DNA of 64,000 nucleotides, from assembly GCF_029945685.1 (NCBI RefSeq), contig NZ_JAQSDA010000003.1, forward strand, positions 1-64,000, written 5' to 3'. Shown piece after piece: positions 48,754-56,925 of this stretch (positions are counted from its first letter, which is position 1; each line of letters starts with the position of its first letter). The DNA is from Polaromonas sp. (GTDB lineage: Bacteria; Pseudomonadota; Gammaproteobacteria; Burkholderiales; Burkholderiaceae_C). The notes under the pieces are model-generated. The model was given only the letters and a program-made list of their open reading frames with translations. It was not told the DNA's origin and searched no databases. The position numbers and the translations under genes were made by a program.

Positions 48754-49725
48754 TCAGTCGACCTTGATGCCGGCGGTCTTGATCACGCGCGACCATTTGG
48801 CAATGTCGTCGCGCATGTATTTGTCGAATACTTCCGGTGTCATCACCAGGGGAACGGCCCCCTGCTTGACCCAGAGCTGTTTGACTTCCGGCTGGCTGGC
48901 GATCTTCGAGACGGCCTCATTGAGCTGGTCGACCACGGCCTTGGGCGTGCCGCGCGGCGCCATCAGGCCCAGCCAGATGGTGGCTTCATAACCGGACACG
49001 CCGGCTTCGTTCATGGTCGGTACATCCGGCAGCACTTCGGAACGGGTTCGGCCCGTGGTGGCGATGGCCTTGACCTTGCCCGCCTTGATCTGCTCGGCCA
49101 TGGTGGTGACGGCGTCAAACATTACATCGACCTGTCCGCCGATCACGTCGGTGCGCGCGCCGGAGCTGCCGCGGTAGGGAATATGGACGAGGTAAACCCC
49201 GGCCATGCTCTTGAACAGTTCACCGGCCATGTGGTACGGAGTGCCGGGACCGGAGGACGCGTAATTGAACTTGCCGGGTCGGGCCTTGGCCTGCCGGACC
49301 AGGTCCTTGAGGGTCGAGGCGGACAGCGCCGGGTTGGCGACCAGCACCAGGTCCGAGTAGTTGACCGGCGCCACCGCCACAAAGTCGCGCATGAGCTGGA
49401 AGGGCTTGGCCGGAATCAGTGTTTCGTTGACCGTGTGGGTGTTGGACATCATCAGCAGCGTGTAGCCATCGGGCGCCGCCTTGGCCACCATGTCGGTGCC
49501 AATGATGGAGCCGGCGCCGGGCCGGTTGTCAACCACAAAGGACTGGCCCAGCGAATCCTGCAGGCGCTGCGCGATGAAGCGGGCGTAGTTGTCGGCGGGG
49601 CCGCCCGCGGCGAAGGGCACAATGATTTTCACCGGCTTGACGGGGTAAGCCTGCGCGGCGGCGCCGGTGGTCAGGACTGTCGCGGCCAGGCCCAGCGCAA
49701 GAAGCAACGTTTTTCTGATACCCAT
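48754..49725 (-). CDS. Bug/TctC-family periplasmic binding protein
   Basis: The 323-residue protein has a signal peptide (to about TGAAAQA) and AYPVKPVKIIVPFAAGGPADNYA, DNRPGAGSIIGTDMVAKAAPDGYTL, VHIPYRGSSGARTDVIGGQVDVM. GGAG precedes ATG 49725. It forms a tandem with the next Bug gene and is followed by the ModA-like gene. Ligand unknown. Confidence 0.9.
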   Translation of the reverse strand: MGIRKTLLLALGLAATVLTTGAAAQAYPVKPVKIIVPFAAGGPADNYARFIAQRLQDSLGQSFVVDNRPGAGSIIGTDMVAKAAPDGYTLLMMSNTHTVNETLIPAKPFQLMRDFVAVAPVNYSDLVLVANPALSASTLKDLVRQAKARPGKFNYASSGPGTPYHMAGELFKSMAGVYLVHIPYRGSSGARTDVIGGQVDVMFDAVTTMAEQIKAGKVKAIATTGRTRSEVLPDVPTMNEAGVSGYEATIWLGLMAPRGTPKAVVDQLNEAVSKIASQPEVKQLWVKQGAVPLVMTPEVFDKYMRDDIAKWSRVIKTAGIKVD

Positions 49726-49763
49726 GAGGTTCTCCGGTGAAGACCTGGTGTCCAAAGCAGACC

Positions 49764-50732
49764 CTATTCCAGCTTGCCGATGCGCTTGACGACATCGGCC
49801 ATGCGTTTGGCGTCGGCTTGGACGTAGTTCTCGAAATCGGCAGCGTCCTGGTAGAGCACCGGGCTGCCGGCGTTGAGGATGACTTCCTTGACCTTGCTGT
49901 CCTGCGCGGCAGCGTTGGCGGCGGCGCGCAGGCGCTGGGCAATGGGTTCGGGGGTGTCTTTGGGAATGAACAGGCCGGACCATTGCGCGTATTCGGCGTT
50001 GTAACCCGCGTCTTTCAGGCTGGGCGCCTCCGGCAGGGCAGCGAGCTTGCCATTGCCCCAATGGGCCAGTACCCGCAGCTTGCCGGCCTTGACGTGCTGC
50101 AGCACGGTTGCGGGCCCGGAGGACACCGCGTCGATTTGGCCGCCGAGCAGGGCCACCACCGCGGGGCCTGCGCCGGTAAAGGGGATGTGCGTCATTTTCA
50201 CGTTGGCGTTCTGCGAGAGGATTTCCATGGGCACATGCATGGTGCCGTAGTTGCCCGATGAACCGTAGTTGATCGCGCCCGGACGCTTTCTGGCATCCTC
50301 GACAAAATCCTTCACCGTTTTCCATGGCGATTCGGCGCGCACCGCCAGCACGGTCGGGTCGGCGGTAAACCGCGCGATGGGACGCAGGTCGCTCAGCGCA
50401 AACATCGGCGGGCGCCCCCGCAAGGTGTCCGCCTCGGGAATGACGGTCAGCGAGGACAAGGCCAGGAGCACGGTGTAGCCATCGGGTTTGGCTTTGGCGG
50501 CCACGCCCATGCCGATGCCGCCACCGGCGCCGGCCTTGTTTTCAATCACCACCGGTTGCCCCAGATTGCGCGACATGGCTTCGGCCACAGGGCGTGCCAC
50601 GAGGTCGGCCAAGCCGCCGGGCGGGAAGGGAACGATCATCGTGATGGGGCGCGCAGGCCACGCGTTTTGTGCGGCCACCCAGGTGGTGGCTGAAATGAGC
50701 AAGGCACCCAGCAATACGGATCTGCGTTTCAT
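49764..50732 (-). CDS. Bug/TctC-family periplasmic binding protein
   Basis: The 322-residue protein starts MKRRSVLLGALLISATTWVA (signal peptide) and has WPARPITMIVPFPPGGLADLVA and THIPFTGAGPAVVALLGGQ. AGGAG precedes ATG 50732. It is divergent from the FAH-family gene, suggesting the pair handle the same carboxylate. Confidence 0.9.
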   Translation of the reverse strand: MKRRSVLLGALLISATTWVAAQNAWPARPITMIVPFPPGGLADLVARPVAEAMSRNLGQPVVIENKAGAGGGIGMGVAAKAKPDGYTVLLALSSLTVIPEADTLRGRPPMFALSDLRPIARFTADPTVLAVRAESPWKTVKDFVEDARKRPGAINYGSSGNYGTMHVPMEILSQNANVKMTHIPFTGAGPAVVALLGGQIDAVSSGPATVLQHVKAGKLRVLAHWGNGKLAALPEAPSLKDAGYNAEYAQWSGLFIPKDTPEPIAQRLRAAANAAAQDSKVKEVILNAGSPVLYQDAADFENYVQADAKRMADVVKRIGKLE

Positions 50733-50787
50733 GTTTGTCTCCTGAGGGTTGATCTGCGGCGGATCGAAATCCAGTGCATTTTTTATG

Positions 50788-50801
50788 GTTTGCATGCTAA
50801 C
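50788..50801. promoter_or_regulatory. Palindromic operator candidate in the FAH/Bug divergent region
   Basis: GTTTGCATGCTAAC is a near-palindrome (12 of 14 positions) in the AT-rich divergent intergenic region. Position and size fit a GntR- or LacI-type site; no matching regulator gene is nearby. Confidence 0.35.
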
Positions 50802-50913
50802 ATCCGCCTGAAAATTTGGGGTTATCGCAATCCCTAAGAGTTTGCTTCCAGCTCCTGCTTCCTCAACCGCCGCGGCGCTTTCCTGCCGTGCAAAAACAAA
50901 GAGAGACAGCGTC

Positions 50914-51786
50914 ATGAAAATTGTTGCCTACCGCCTGAAGGGCCGGTCCGGTGTGGGCCTGGTGTCCGCCGACCTCCAGCAGGTCCAGCCCTTTGATCTG
51001 CCCGAAGCGCAGAGCGACCTGGGGGCGCTGCCGCTGATCGACATGCAGGCGCGCGGCGACACCCTGCCGGCCCTGCTGCCCGCGCTCGCCCTCCATGAGG
51101 TGCAGATCATCGCTCCGCTACCAAAGCCGCGTCGCAACATTTTTTGCGTCGGTAAAAACTACTTTGCGCACGCAAAAGAGTTTGCCGGCAGCGGCTTTGA
51201 CAGCAGCGCCAAATCGGGCGGCGACATTCCTGCGGACCCCATCATCTTCACCAAGGTGCCGGAGTCCGTGGTCGGTCCCGGCGTCGCCATCGAGATGCCG
51301 ACGGTGTCCACCGCGATCGACTACGAGGCCGAACTGGCCGTCATCATCGGGCGCGGCGGCAAGGGCATTGCCGCGAAAGACGCGATGGCCCACGTCTGGG
51401 GCTACACCATCGTCAACGACATCACCGCACGCGATTGGCAAAGCCGGCACCAGCAATGGCACATGGGCAAGTCGTTCGACACCTTCTGCCCCATGGGTCC
51501 GTGGCTGGTGAGTGCCGACGAACTGGACGGTACCAAGACCAGGGTGCGTTGTTACGTCAATGGCGAGGAACGCCAGAACGCCTCGACCGCGGACCTGATT
51601 TTTGACATTCCCAAACTGATCGAAACCCTCTCGGCTGGCATCACGCTCTATCCCGGTGACGTGATCGCCACCGGCACGCCGGTCGGTGTCGGGATTGGTT
51701 TCAAGCCGCCGAAGTACCTGCAGGCCGGTGATGTGGTGCGGGTGGAGATAGACGGGATCGGCAGCCTGGAAAACCCGGTGCGCTGA
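50914..51786 (+). CDS. Fumarylacetoacetate hydrolase (FAH) family protein
   Basis: The 290-residue protein has the FAH/acylpyruvase core: NIFCVGKNYFAHAKEF, metal ligands in IDYEAELAVIIG and VNDITARDWQ, and GDVIATGTPVGVGIG. Family members cleave C-C bonds of 2-oxo/diketo acids or hydrate related compounds. ATG 50914 follows AAGAGAGA. The divergent Bug pair suggests catabolism of an imported acid. Confidence 0.87.
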   Translation: MKIVAYRLKGRSGVGLVSADLQQVQPFDLPEAQSDLGALPLIDMQARGDTLPALLPALALHEVQIIAPLPKPRRNIFCVGKNYFAHAKEFAGSGFDSSAKSGGDIPADPIIFTKVPESVVGPGVAIEMPTVSTAIDYEAELAVIIGRGGKGIAAKDAMAHVWGYTIVNDITARDWQSRHQQWHMGKSFDTFCPMGPWLVSADELDGTKTRVRCYVNGEERQNASTADLIFDIPKLIETLSAGITLYPGDVIATGTPVGVGIGFKPPKYLQAGDVVRVEIDGIGSLENPVR

Positions 51787-51807
51787 AACACGCCCGGAAA
51801 ATCATTG

Positions 51808-52437
51808 TCAGCCGCCGGCGTGCTGCTGCGCGCCGCCGCCATGCAGTTCATTGGCAAAGCCGTGGTTCACATCGCGGTGGCCCGCTTCGTCTTCCCGCAC
51901 GGCCAGCACCACGTCCCGCAGGGTTGCGTCGGCGGGCAGCTTCCAGTAGTCCTTGGCAATCTGCGGGGCGGCCACATTGGCATGGACGCCCGAGTCGATG
52001 AGCTCCAGGTAGTGGGTGTAGCTGGTATAGGCTTCTTCCTCAAAGTAACCGACCACGCGGTGCGCCACGCCAGGGGCGATCAGGTAGAGCAGGAAGTAGG
52101 CGTTGTAGAAAAAGCCCTGCACAAGGATGACCAGCGCGCGCTCGAACCTGTTGGGCTGCGCGATTTTGATGAACGTCATCAGGTGCATGCGTTCGTTCTC
52201 GGCCTCGTCCATCAGCGTCCGTATCCAGCCCTTGTCGTCTTCAATGCGGCGCAGACAGCGCAGGTGTGTCAGCGTGGCCCCCACCATGCCGGGAACTGCG
52301 GCGACGGTTTCCAGCACGATCGCGCGGTGGCCGTAGCGCTTGGCGAAAAACAGGTCGGCAAAAAAGCGCAGGAAGCGGACAAAGGCATAGGCGAAGCGGT
52401 CGCCAAAGGTGCGGGGGATGTGGTGGGGATTGTTCAT
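51808..52437 (-). CDS. Alternative oxidase (AOX, cyanide-insensitive quinol oxidase)
   Basis: The 209-residue diiron membrane protein has the AOX ligand motifs: Glu43 ([10 protein letters not shown]), Glu82 and His85 (NERMHL), EEEA at 132-135, and Glu184 with His187 ([12 protein letters not shown]). The usual second His of DEAHHR is Gly. It oxidises ubiquinol and reduces O2 to water without proton pumping, and tolerates cyanide and NO. It starts at ATG 52437, 91 nt after the RIO kinase stop. Confidence 0.87.
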   Translation of the reverse strand: MNNPHHIPRTFGDRFAYAFVRFLRFFADLFFAKRYGHRAIVLETVAAVPGMVGATLTHLRCLRRIEDDKGWIRTLMDEAENERMHLMTFIKIAQPNRFERALVILVQGFFYNAYFLLYLIAPGVAHRVVGYFEEEAYTSYTHYLELIDSGVHANVAAPQIAKDYWKLPADATLRDVVLAVREDEAGHRDVNHGFANELHGGGAQQHAGG

Positions 52438-52528
52438 CGGAGCCTTCGCATGCACGGAATGTGCAGCCTTGCGGACCACCGTACACGAAAGGCCTTCGCC
52501 TGTCTGTCGGGCAGCAGGCCGCGTGGGC

Positions 52529-53374
52529 CTACAGGGTCTGCATGCGCAGGCGGCGTGCTGCCTCCTCGGCCCGCGCGTCATCGATCTCGCCCATCACGGC
52601 GCCCATGTCCACGGGTCCAAGCTTGTGCGCAAAGCGGCCAGTGAGCACCGTATCGGGCCGCAACACGCCGCGTTGGTACAGGTCCCAGATCTCATGGCCG
52701 TAGTCGGTGGTCAGCAGGTCAGGCGCGAAACGGCCGAAAAAACTGCGTAGGTTGGCGACATCGCGCAGCAGCATGCGGCTGGCGTGGTTGTTGCCGGCCG
52801 CATCGACCGCCTGCGGCAGGTCGATGATGACCGGGCCGTCTGCGGCCAGCAGCACGTTGAACTCGGACAGGTCACCGTGCACGACGCCGGCGCACAACAT
52901 GCGCACCACCTCCGTGAGCAGCGTGGCATGGTGCAGGCGTGCTTCTTCCGGCGTGAATTCCACATCGTTCAGGCGCGGCGCCGCATCGCCATGTTCGTCG
53001 GTTACCAGCTCCATCAGCAGCACGCCGTCGCAGAAGTTGTGCGGCTTGGGCACGCGAACACCGGCGGCAGCCAGGCGGTAAAGTGCATCGACTTCGGCGC
53101 TTTGCCAGGCCGCCTCGGCCGCCTGCCGGCCAAAGCGGGTCCCCTTGGCCATCGCACGCGCCTGGCGCGTGTTCTTGACTTTGCGGTTTTCGGTGTAGTC
53201 CACCGCCTGCCGGAAGCTGCGCTGGTCGGCCTCCTTGTAAATCTTGGCGCAGCGCGTGTCGTTACCGCAACGCACGACATAGACCATGGCTTCCTTGCCG
53301 CTCATCAACTGCCGCACCACGGTGTCGATCAGGCCTTCTTCGATCAATGACTGCAGTCGCTTGGGTGGTTTCAT
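52529..53374 (-). CDS. RIO1-family serine/threonine kinase
   Basis: The 281-residue protein has the RIO kinase features: glycine-poor loop [11 protein letters not shown], catalytic [11 protein letters not shown] and metal-binding IIDLPQAVD. Bacterial RIO proteins are of uncertain role; an archaeal/eukaryotic relative works in ribosome maturation. It is upstream of the alternative oxidase gene on the same strand. Confidence 0.87.
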   Translation of the reverse strand: MKPPKRLQSLIEEGLIDTVVRQLMSGKEAMVYVVRCGNDTRCAKIYKEADQRSFRQAVDYTENRKVKNTRQARAMAKGTRFGRQAAEAAWQSAEVDALYRLAAAGVRVPKPHNFCDGVLLMELVTDEHGDAAPRLNDVEFTPEEARLHHATLLTEVVRMLCAGVVHGDLSEFNVLLAADGPVIIDLPQAVDAAGNNHASRMLLRDVANLRSFFGRFAPDLLTTDYGHEIWDLYQRGVLRPDTVLTGRFAHKLGPVDMGAVMGEIDDARAEEAARRLRMQTL

Positions 53375-53411
53375 GGCCCCATTTTGCGCCCCGCGGGTAA
53401 AGCGCCTGCGG

Positions 53412-54602
53412 TCAGCCTGCCTGCCCGTCGATACGCGGCCGCGTCAGCACCGGCCAGTAGCGCACCGTATAAAGCGCAAAGCCGGCAGACCACAGTGCCG
53501 CCGACACCAGCGTGGCCTGGATGATCCAGGCCGGAGCGACTAGCGGCACGAACACGCGGACCAGCGCCGCGAGCAGGACGAGGACATAACAGGCCACATC
53601 GCTGCGGTCGGCCCGCAAGGGCCGGCCGGTGTGGCCGCGAGCGGTACGCGTCATCATGCCGATGATGAGGCCGCCGATGGCGCCCACCGTCAGTGCGTGC
53701 GTGGCCAACGAGGGAGCGACCCATCCCGCTGCTGCGAAAGCGCGCAGCGTGAGATGCACCGGAATCCAGAAGTAGGCGACCTGCAGCACCCAGACCAGCG
53801 GCGCACGTACGGTCTTCCAGGGGCGCCACAGGCTCCAGCGGGCAAGGTGGGCCAGTGCGCAGACGCCGGCCACGGCGGCCAGCCACGCGCCCTGCAGTTG
53901 CACGGCGTCGGCCAGCAGCAGCACCAGCACGCTGCCCAGTGCGGCCTTCTCCAGCATTGGCTGGCGAATGGCATGGGCTCCCGGGACGCCGTTGTTGGTG
54001 AACATGGGAATCACGCGGCCGCCCATCACGGCCATGATGAACAGCATGACGTCCAGCGCGAGCTGGATGCCGACCCAGCCCGGAAACTTCACCACGCCGA
54101 GTTGTGCCAGGTGAATGCCGAGTACCGCTACCGCCATCAGCAGCAACAGACCGACAAAAAAGTAGTTGCGGCGATTGCGTGCGGCGATGAACGGAATCGC
54201 CAGCGCAATGGCGGCCGCGAGCGGGAAAGCGACATTGGCCAGTAGCGCCGCCCAGCCGAAAGGCGTGAGTACCAGGACCCGGCCCGCCACCCACAGGGCC
54301 GCCAACGCGGCCAGGGGCCAGCCAGTGGGCGTCGGCCGGTTCGACCAGTTGCGCCCGGCCGTGAAGAGGAAACCGACCACCACGGCGAGTGCGAAGCCGA
54401 ACAGCATCTCGTGAGCGTGCCACATCGGCCCCTTCAGGTAAGGCAGGCCCAGCCAACCGGAGAATTGCAAGGCCCACAGGCCGATGGACAAGGCAGCGAA
54501 AGTGCTCGCCAGCAGGTAAAACGGACGAAAGCCAAGGTCCCAGAGGGCCCAGCCAGCCGGTGCTGGCGAAGGGCGGGGAGGTTCTGCGATGAGGGGAGTC
54601 AT
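53412..54602 (-). CDS. nnrS: NnrS-family heme-copper membrane protein
   Basis: The 396-residue polytopic protein has WDLGFRPFYLLASTFA near the start, MWHAHEMLFGFA, GRVIPMFTNNGVPGA and TVGAIGGLIIGMMTRTARGHTG, all typical of NnrS. These proteins contain heme and help cells resist nitrosative stress. The ATG overlaps the upstream stop (ATGA). It is the last gene of the NO operon. Confidence 0.9.
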   Translation of the reverse strand: MTPLIAEPPRPSPAPAGWALWDLGFRPFYLLASTFAALSIGLWALQFSGWLGLPYLKGPMWHAHEMLFGFALAVVVGFLFTAGRNWSNRPTPTGWPLAALAALWVAGRVLVLTPFGWAALLANVAFPLAAAIALAIPFIAARNRRNYFFVGLLLLMAVAVLGIHLAQLGVVKFPGWVGIQLALDVMLFIMAVMGGRVIPMFTNNGVPGAHAIRQPMLEKAALGSVLVLLLADAVQLQGAWLAAVAGVCALAHLARWSLWRPWKTVRAPLVWVLQVAYFWIPVHLTLRAFAAAGWVAPSLATHALTVGAIGGLIIGMMTRTARGHTGRPLRADRSDVACYVLVLLAALVRVFVPLVAPAWIIQATLVSAALWSAGFALYTVRYWPVLTRPRIDGQAG

Positions 54603-55765
54603 GGGTGGGCCTTTCGATGGGGCAGGGCGTCGGGCCCGCCATGATGGATGCGCCAGGCGATCGCGGCGCCGGCAATGGTGGCCGAAAACAGCGCTATCGC
54701 GGTAGCATTGAGGAGGGCGCCGATGCTGCGCAGCGGTCCCCCGGAGATGCCGGCGCCCAATCGCAGCAGCAGGGAGAGGTGCAACATGGCAAGCGGTACA
54801 TAGAAAAAGGCGCCGAACTGCAGCTTGACGCGCGCAATGGCCGGCAGGATCACCGGTGCATGGCCCATCATCATGCTGACGATGAAACCCAGGCCGAGGG
54901 CGTGCAGTGCGGCGTCGCGCAGGGGCAGGCCCAGGGCGGTGGCTGCCCACGCAACACCCGCCACGGCCAGCCACGCGTAGCCGCCCAGGAGGCAAACCGC
55001 CATGTAGCGGCTGAGTCCATGCGCCCGGACGGTGTGACGGGCAATGTCGAAGACGACCAGCCACAGCGCCAGCAGGGCCAGCGCTGCGCCGTAGATCAGT
55101 CCGCCGGTTGCCGGTGCCAGGGCCGACCAGGCCGCGCCCGCGAGCAGCGCCGCCAGCACGACTTGCAGCGACAGCTCCGCGGCGGGTCGCCGGCGCATCA
55201 GTCGCGTCATTTCCAGGCGCTCGGCGGCGATGGTCATCACGAGAAAGGCGAACCACCAGGGCAGCGTCGCCACGCTGCCCTGGCCCGTGGCGAACAGCAG
55301 GTTGCCGGTCAGCCACGCCCCTGCAGCGACCAGCAACAGCCAGGTGTGCGCTGCGCGCTGGCGCCGAACGATCACGAGGTTGACCGCTGTGAAGATGGCG
55401 GCAGCGGCCACGCCCAGCCATGCACCCGGCCCGGACTGACCCAGCAGCAGGAGCGCCCCGCCTGCACCCGAAGCCAGCGGCGCGAGGAAAGCGGCGCGCA
55501 GCTTGACGGCCACGGCCCGTTCGATGCCGATGACGGTGCCGAGAAACCCGCAGATCATCAAGGCCGCATGGGCCAGCGCCGCCTGGCCGGGCCAGGTGGC
55601 ATCTGGCAGGGAGTGAAGCGTCACGCCCACGCGCAGCAGGCCCCCAGCGATGCCTGCCAGCAGCGACAGCGCGACCCCTCCCAGCAGCAGCGGCCGTACG
55701 GCCAGGGTGATCCACCGCGGCGCCGTCTGGCGCTGCGCTTGTCGGGGGCGGCGCGACGTGTTCAC
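54599..55765 (-). CDS. Polytopic membrane protein of the NO operon
   Basis: The 388-residue protein has about 10-12 hydrophobic helices and a cluster of His (TVRAHGLSRYMA, MMMGHAPVILPAIARV) resembling NnrS-type heme proteins. No clear name. GTG 55765 overlaps the MIP18-family stop (GTGA), so translation is coupled. Its position suggests a role in NO tolerance or heme/copper handling. Confidence 0.75.
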   Translation of the reverse strand: MNTSRRPRQAQRQTAPRWITLAVRPLLLGGVALSLLAGIAGGLLRVGVTLHSLPDATWPGQAALAHAALMICGFLGTVIGIERAVAVKLRAAFLAPLASGAGGALLLLGQSGPGAWLGVAAAAIFTAVNLVIVRRQRAAHTWLLLVAAGAWLTGNLLFATGQGSVATLPWWFAFLVMTIAAERLEMTRLMRRRPAAELSLQVVLAALLAGAAWSALAPATGGLIYGAALALLALWLVVFDIARHTVRAHGLSRYMAVCLLGGYAWLAVAGVAWAATALGLPLRDAALHALGLGFIVSMMMGHAPVILPAIARVKLQFGAFFYVPLAMLHLSLLLRLGAGISGGPLRSIGALLNATAIALFSATIAGAAIAWRIHHGGPDALPHRKAHP

Positions 55766-56100
55766 CACTGCATGAAGCGCCTGGCGCGCTCGCTCATCCG
55801 TTCGGCGGACCAGGGCGGCTCCCACACCAGCTCGACTTCGATCAGGAGTTCGGGCGGCGCCACGCGGTCCAGCTCGGTCTCGACTTCGTCGATGATGAGG
55901 TCGGCGACCGGGCACGCGGCCGATGTCATGGTCAGCCGGACATGCAGTTTTTCGTCGGTCACGGTGACGCCATAGATGAGCCCGACATCAACGATGCTCA
56001 TGGCAACCTCCGGGTCGACCACCCGCGTCAGTGCCGCCACCAGGGGCTGCCGCAGTGCCTCAGGGCCTTCGTAGGGAAATGGCGCTTTGGGCTCAGTCAT
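55762..56100 (-). CDS. MIP18/SufT-family Fe-S assembly factor
   Basis: The 112-residue protein is a DUF59/MIP18-family member (LTRVVDPEVAMSIVDVGLIYG; MTSAACPVADLIIDEVE). The conserved Cys lies in SAACPV. It probably helps Fe-S maturation or repair, plausibly for the [4Fe-4S] cluster of the neighbouring NsrR under NO damage (inference). Confidence 0.87.
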   Translation of the reverse strand: MTEPKAPFPYEGPEALRQPLVAALTRVVDPEVAMSIVDVGLIYGVTVTDEKLHVRLTMTSAACPVADLIIDEVETELDRVAPPELLIEVELVWEPPWSAERMSERARRFMQW

Positions 56101-56120
56101 GGCAGCTCCGTGATCAGAGC

Positions 56121-56591
56121 TCAGACGGCGTGTTTTGCCGCCGGTGTGGGCGGAGTTCTGTCGATAAACAGCACCTTGGCCAGCGCCTGGCGGTTCTGGA
56201 CCAGGTCGGCCAGGGTGTAGCGGTCCAGCACGGTGTAGAAGGCCTCGACCGCCTCACCCAGCACACCACGCAGCCGGCAGATGCGTGTGATCGCGCAGTG
56301 GTTGAACTCATCAGAAAAACATTCGGCGACCACCGCTGCGCCCTCGGTCTGGCGCACTACTGCACCGATACCGACCAGTTCGGGCGGCATGGCCAGTTCA
56401 AGCCCGCCGCCCTTGCCGCGCACATTGGCCAGCCAGCCGCTTTTGCCGAGCAGGTGCACCACCTTGGTCAGATGATTTTCCGAGATGGCAAAAGAGCTCG
56501 CGATTTCGGCAATCGTGGCGCGTTTCTGGGGTTGCGCGGCCAGGTAGATCAGCACACGCAAGCTGTAGTCGGTAAAGGCGGTGAGTTTCAT
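56121..56591 (-). CDS. nsrR: NsrR, NO-sensing Rrf2-family repressor
   Basis: The 156-residue protein is an Rrf2 winged helix (MKLTAFTDYSLRVLIYLA, LTKVVHLLGKSGWLANVRGKGGG). Three cysteines at 91, 99 and 105 (ECFSDEFNHCAITRIC) fit the NsrR [4Fe-4S] ligand set. It senses NO by cluster nitrosylation and represses NO-detoxification genes. A matching operator is at 59566-59584. Confidence 0.92.
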   Translation of the reverse strand: MKLTAFTDYSLRVLIYLAAQPQKRATIAEIASSFAISENHLTKVVHLLGKSGWLANVRGKGGGLELAMPPELVGIGAVVRQTEGAAVVAECFSDEFNHCAITRICRLRGVLGEAVEAFYTVLDRYTLADLVQNRQALAKVLFIDRTPPTPAAKHAV

Positions 56592-56608
56592 AGGGTGAAT
56601 GTAAGGCC

Positions 56609-56860
56609 TCAGCCGCGTACCTGGAAGTCGATCACGATTTCCCCCGGTTCGCGCCGGACATAGTCGATGCCCAGCTTTTCGCCGAAGGCCTGCTGCAGCT
56701 GGTTCAGCAGTGGCATCGGGTCATGGTCGTTGACGAAACGCATGGTTTCCCCGGGGTGCAGGCTTTCCAGGGCGCCGAAGATGGCCGCGTGGCGGAAGCG
56801 TTTGGCAACACCGCGGGCGTCGAAGGGGTGGACGTTTTGGAGGGTCTGGATCTCGCTCAT
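56609..56860 (-). CDS. DUF2249 domain-containing protein (second copy)
   Basis: The 83-residue protein has a DUF2249 core (PFDARGVAKRFRHAAIFGALESLHPGETMRFVNDHDPMPLL). Family members are linked to NO/denitrification genes and may bind heme or Fe. ATG 56860 follows GGAGC. It lies between qNor and NsrR. Confidence 0.85.
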   Translation of the reverse strand: MSEIQTLQNVHPFDARGVAKRFRHAAIFGALESLHPGETMRFVNDHDPMPLLNQLQQAFGEKLGIDYVRREPGEIVIDFQVRG

Positions 56861-56925
56861 GATGAAAGCTCCAATAAAAAGGGAAAAGGGACGAAAGGCC
56901 GGTGTGACCGGCCTTTCGAGGGAGG

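Noticed and set aside
47803..49740. 645-residue plus-strand frame over ModA-like and Bug genes
   Set aside because: It spans several real minus-strand genes and their gaps; no domain.
48754..50325. 523-residue extended Bug protein
   Set aside because: The extra N-terminus is an out-of-frame read of the next Bug gene; signal peptide and ribosome-binding site mark the true start at 49725.
52451..52465. TGCAC-N5-GTGCA palindrome as an NsrR site for the alternative oxidase
   Set aside because: It lacks the ATGYAT half-sites of NsrR; retained only as an unassigned palindrome.
53412..55715. 767-residue frame that looks like a fusion ending in NnrS
   Set aside because: The upstream half is out of frame with the real membrane protein at 54599-55765; NnrS has its own ATG at 54602.
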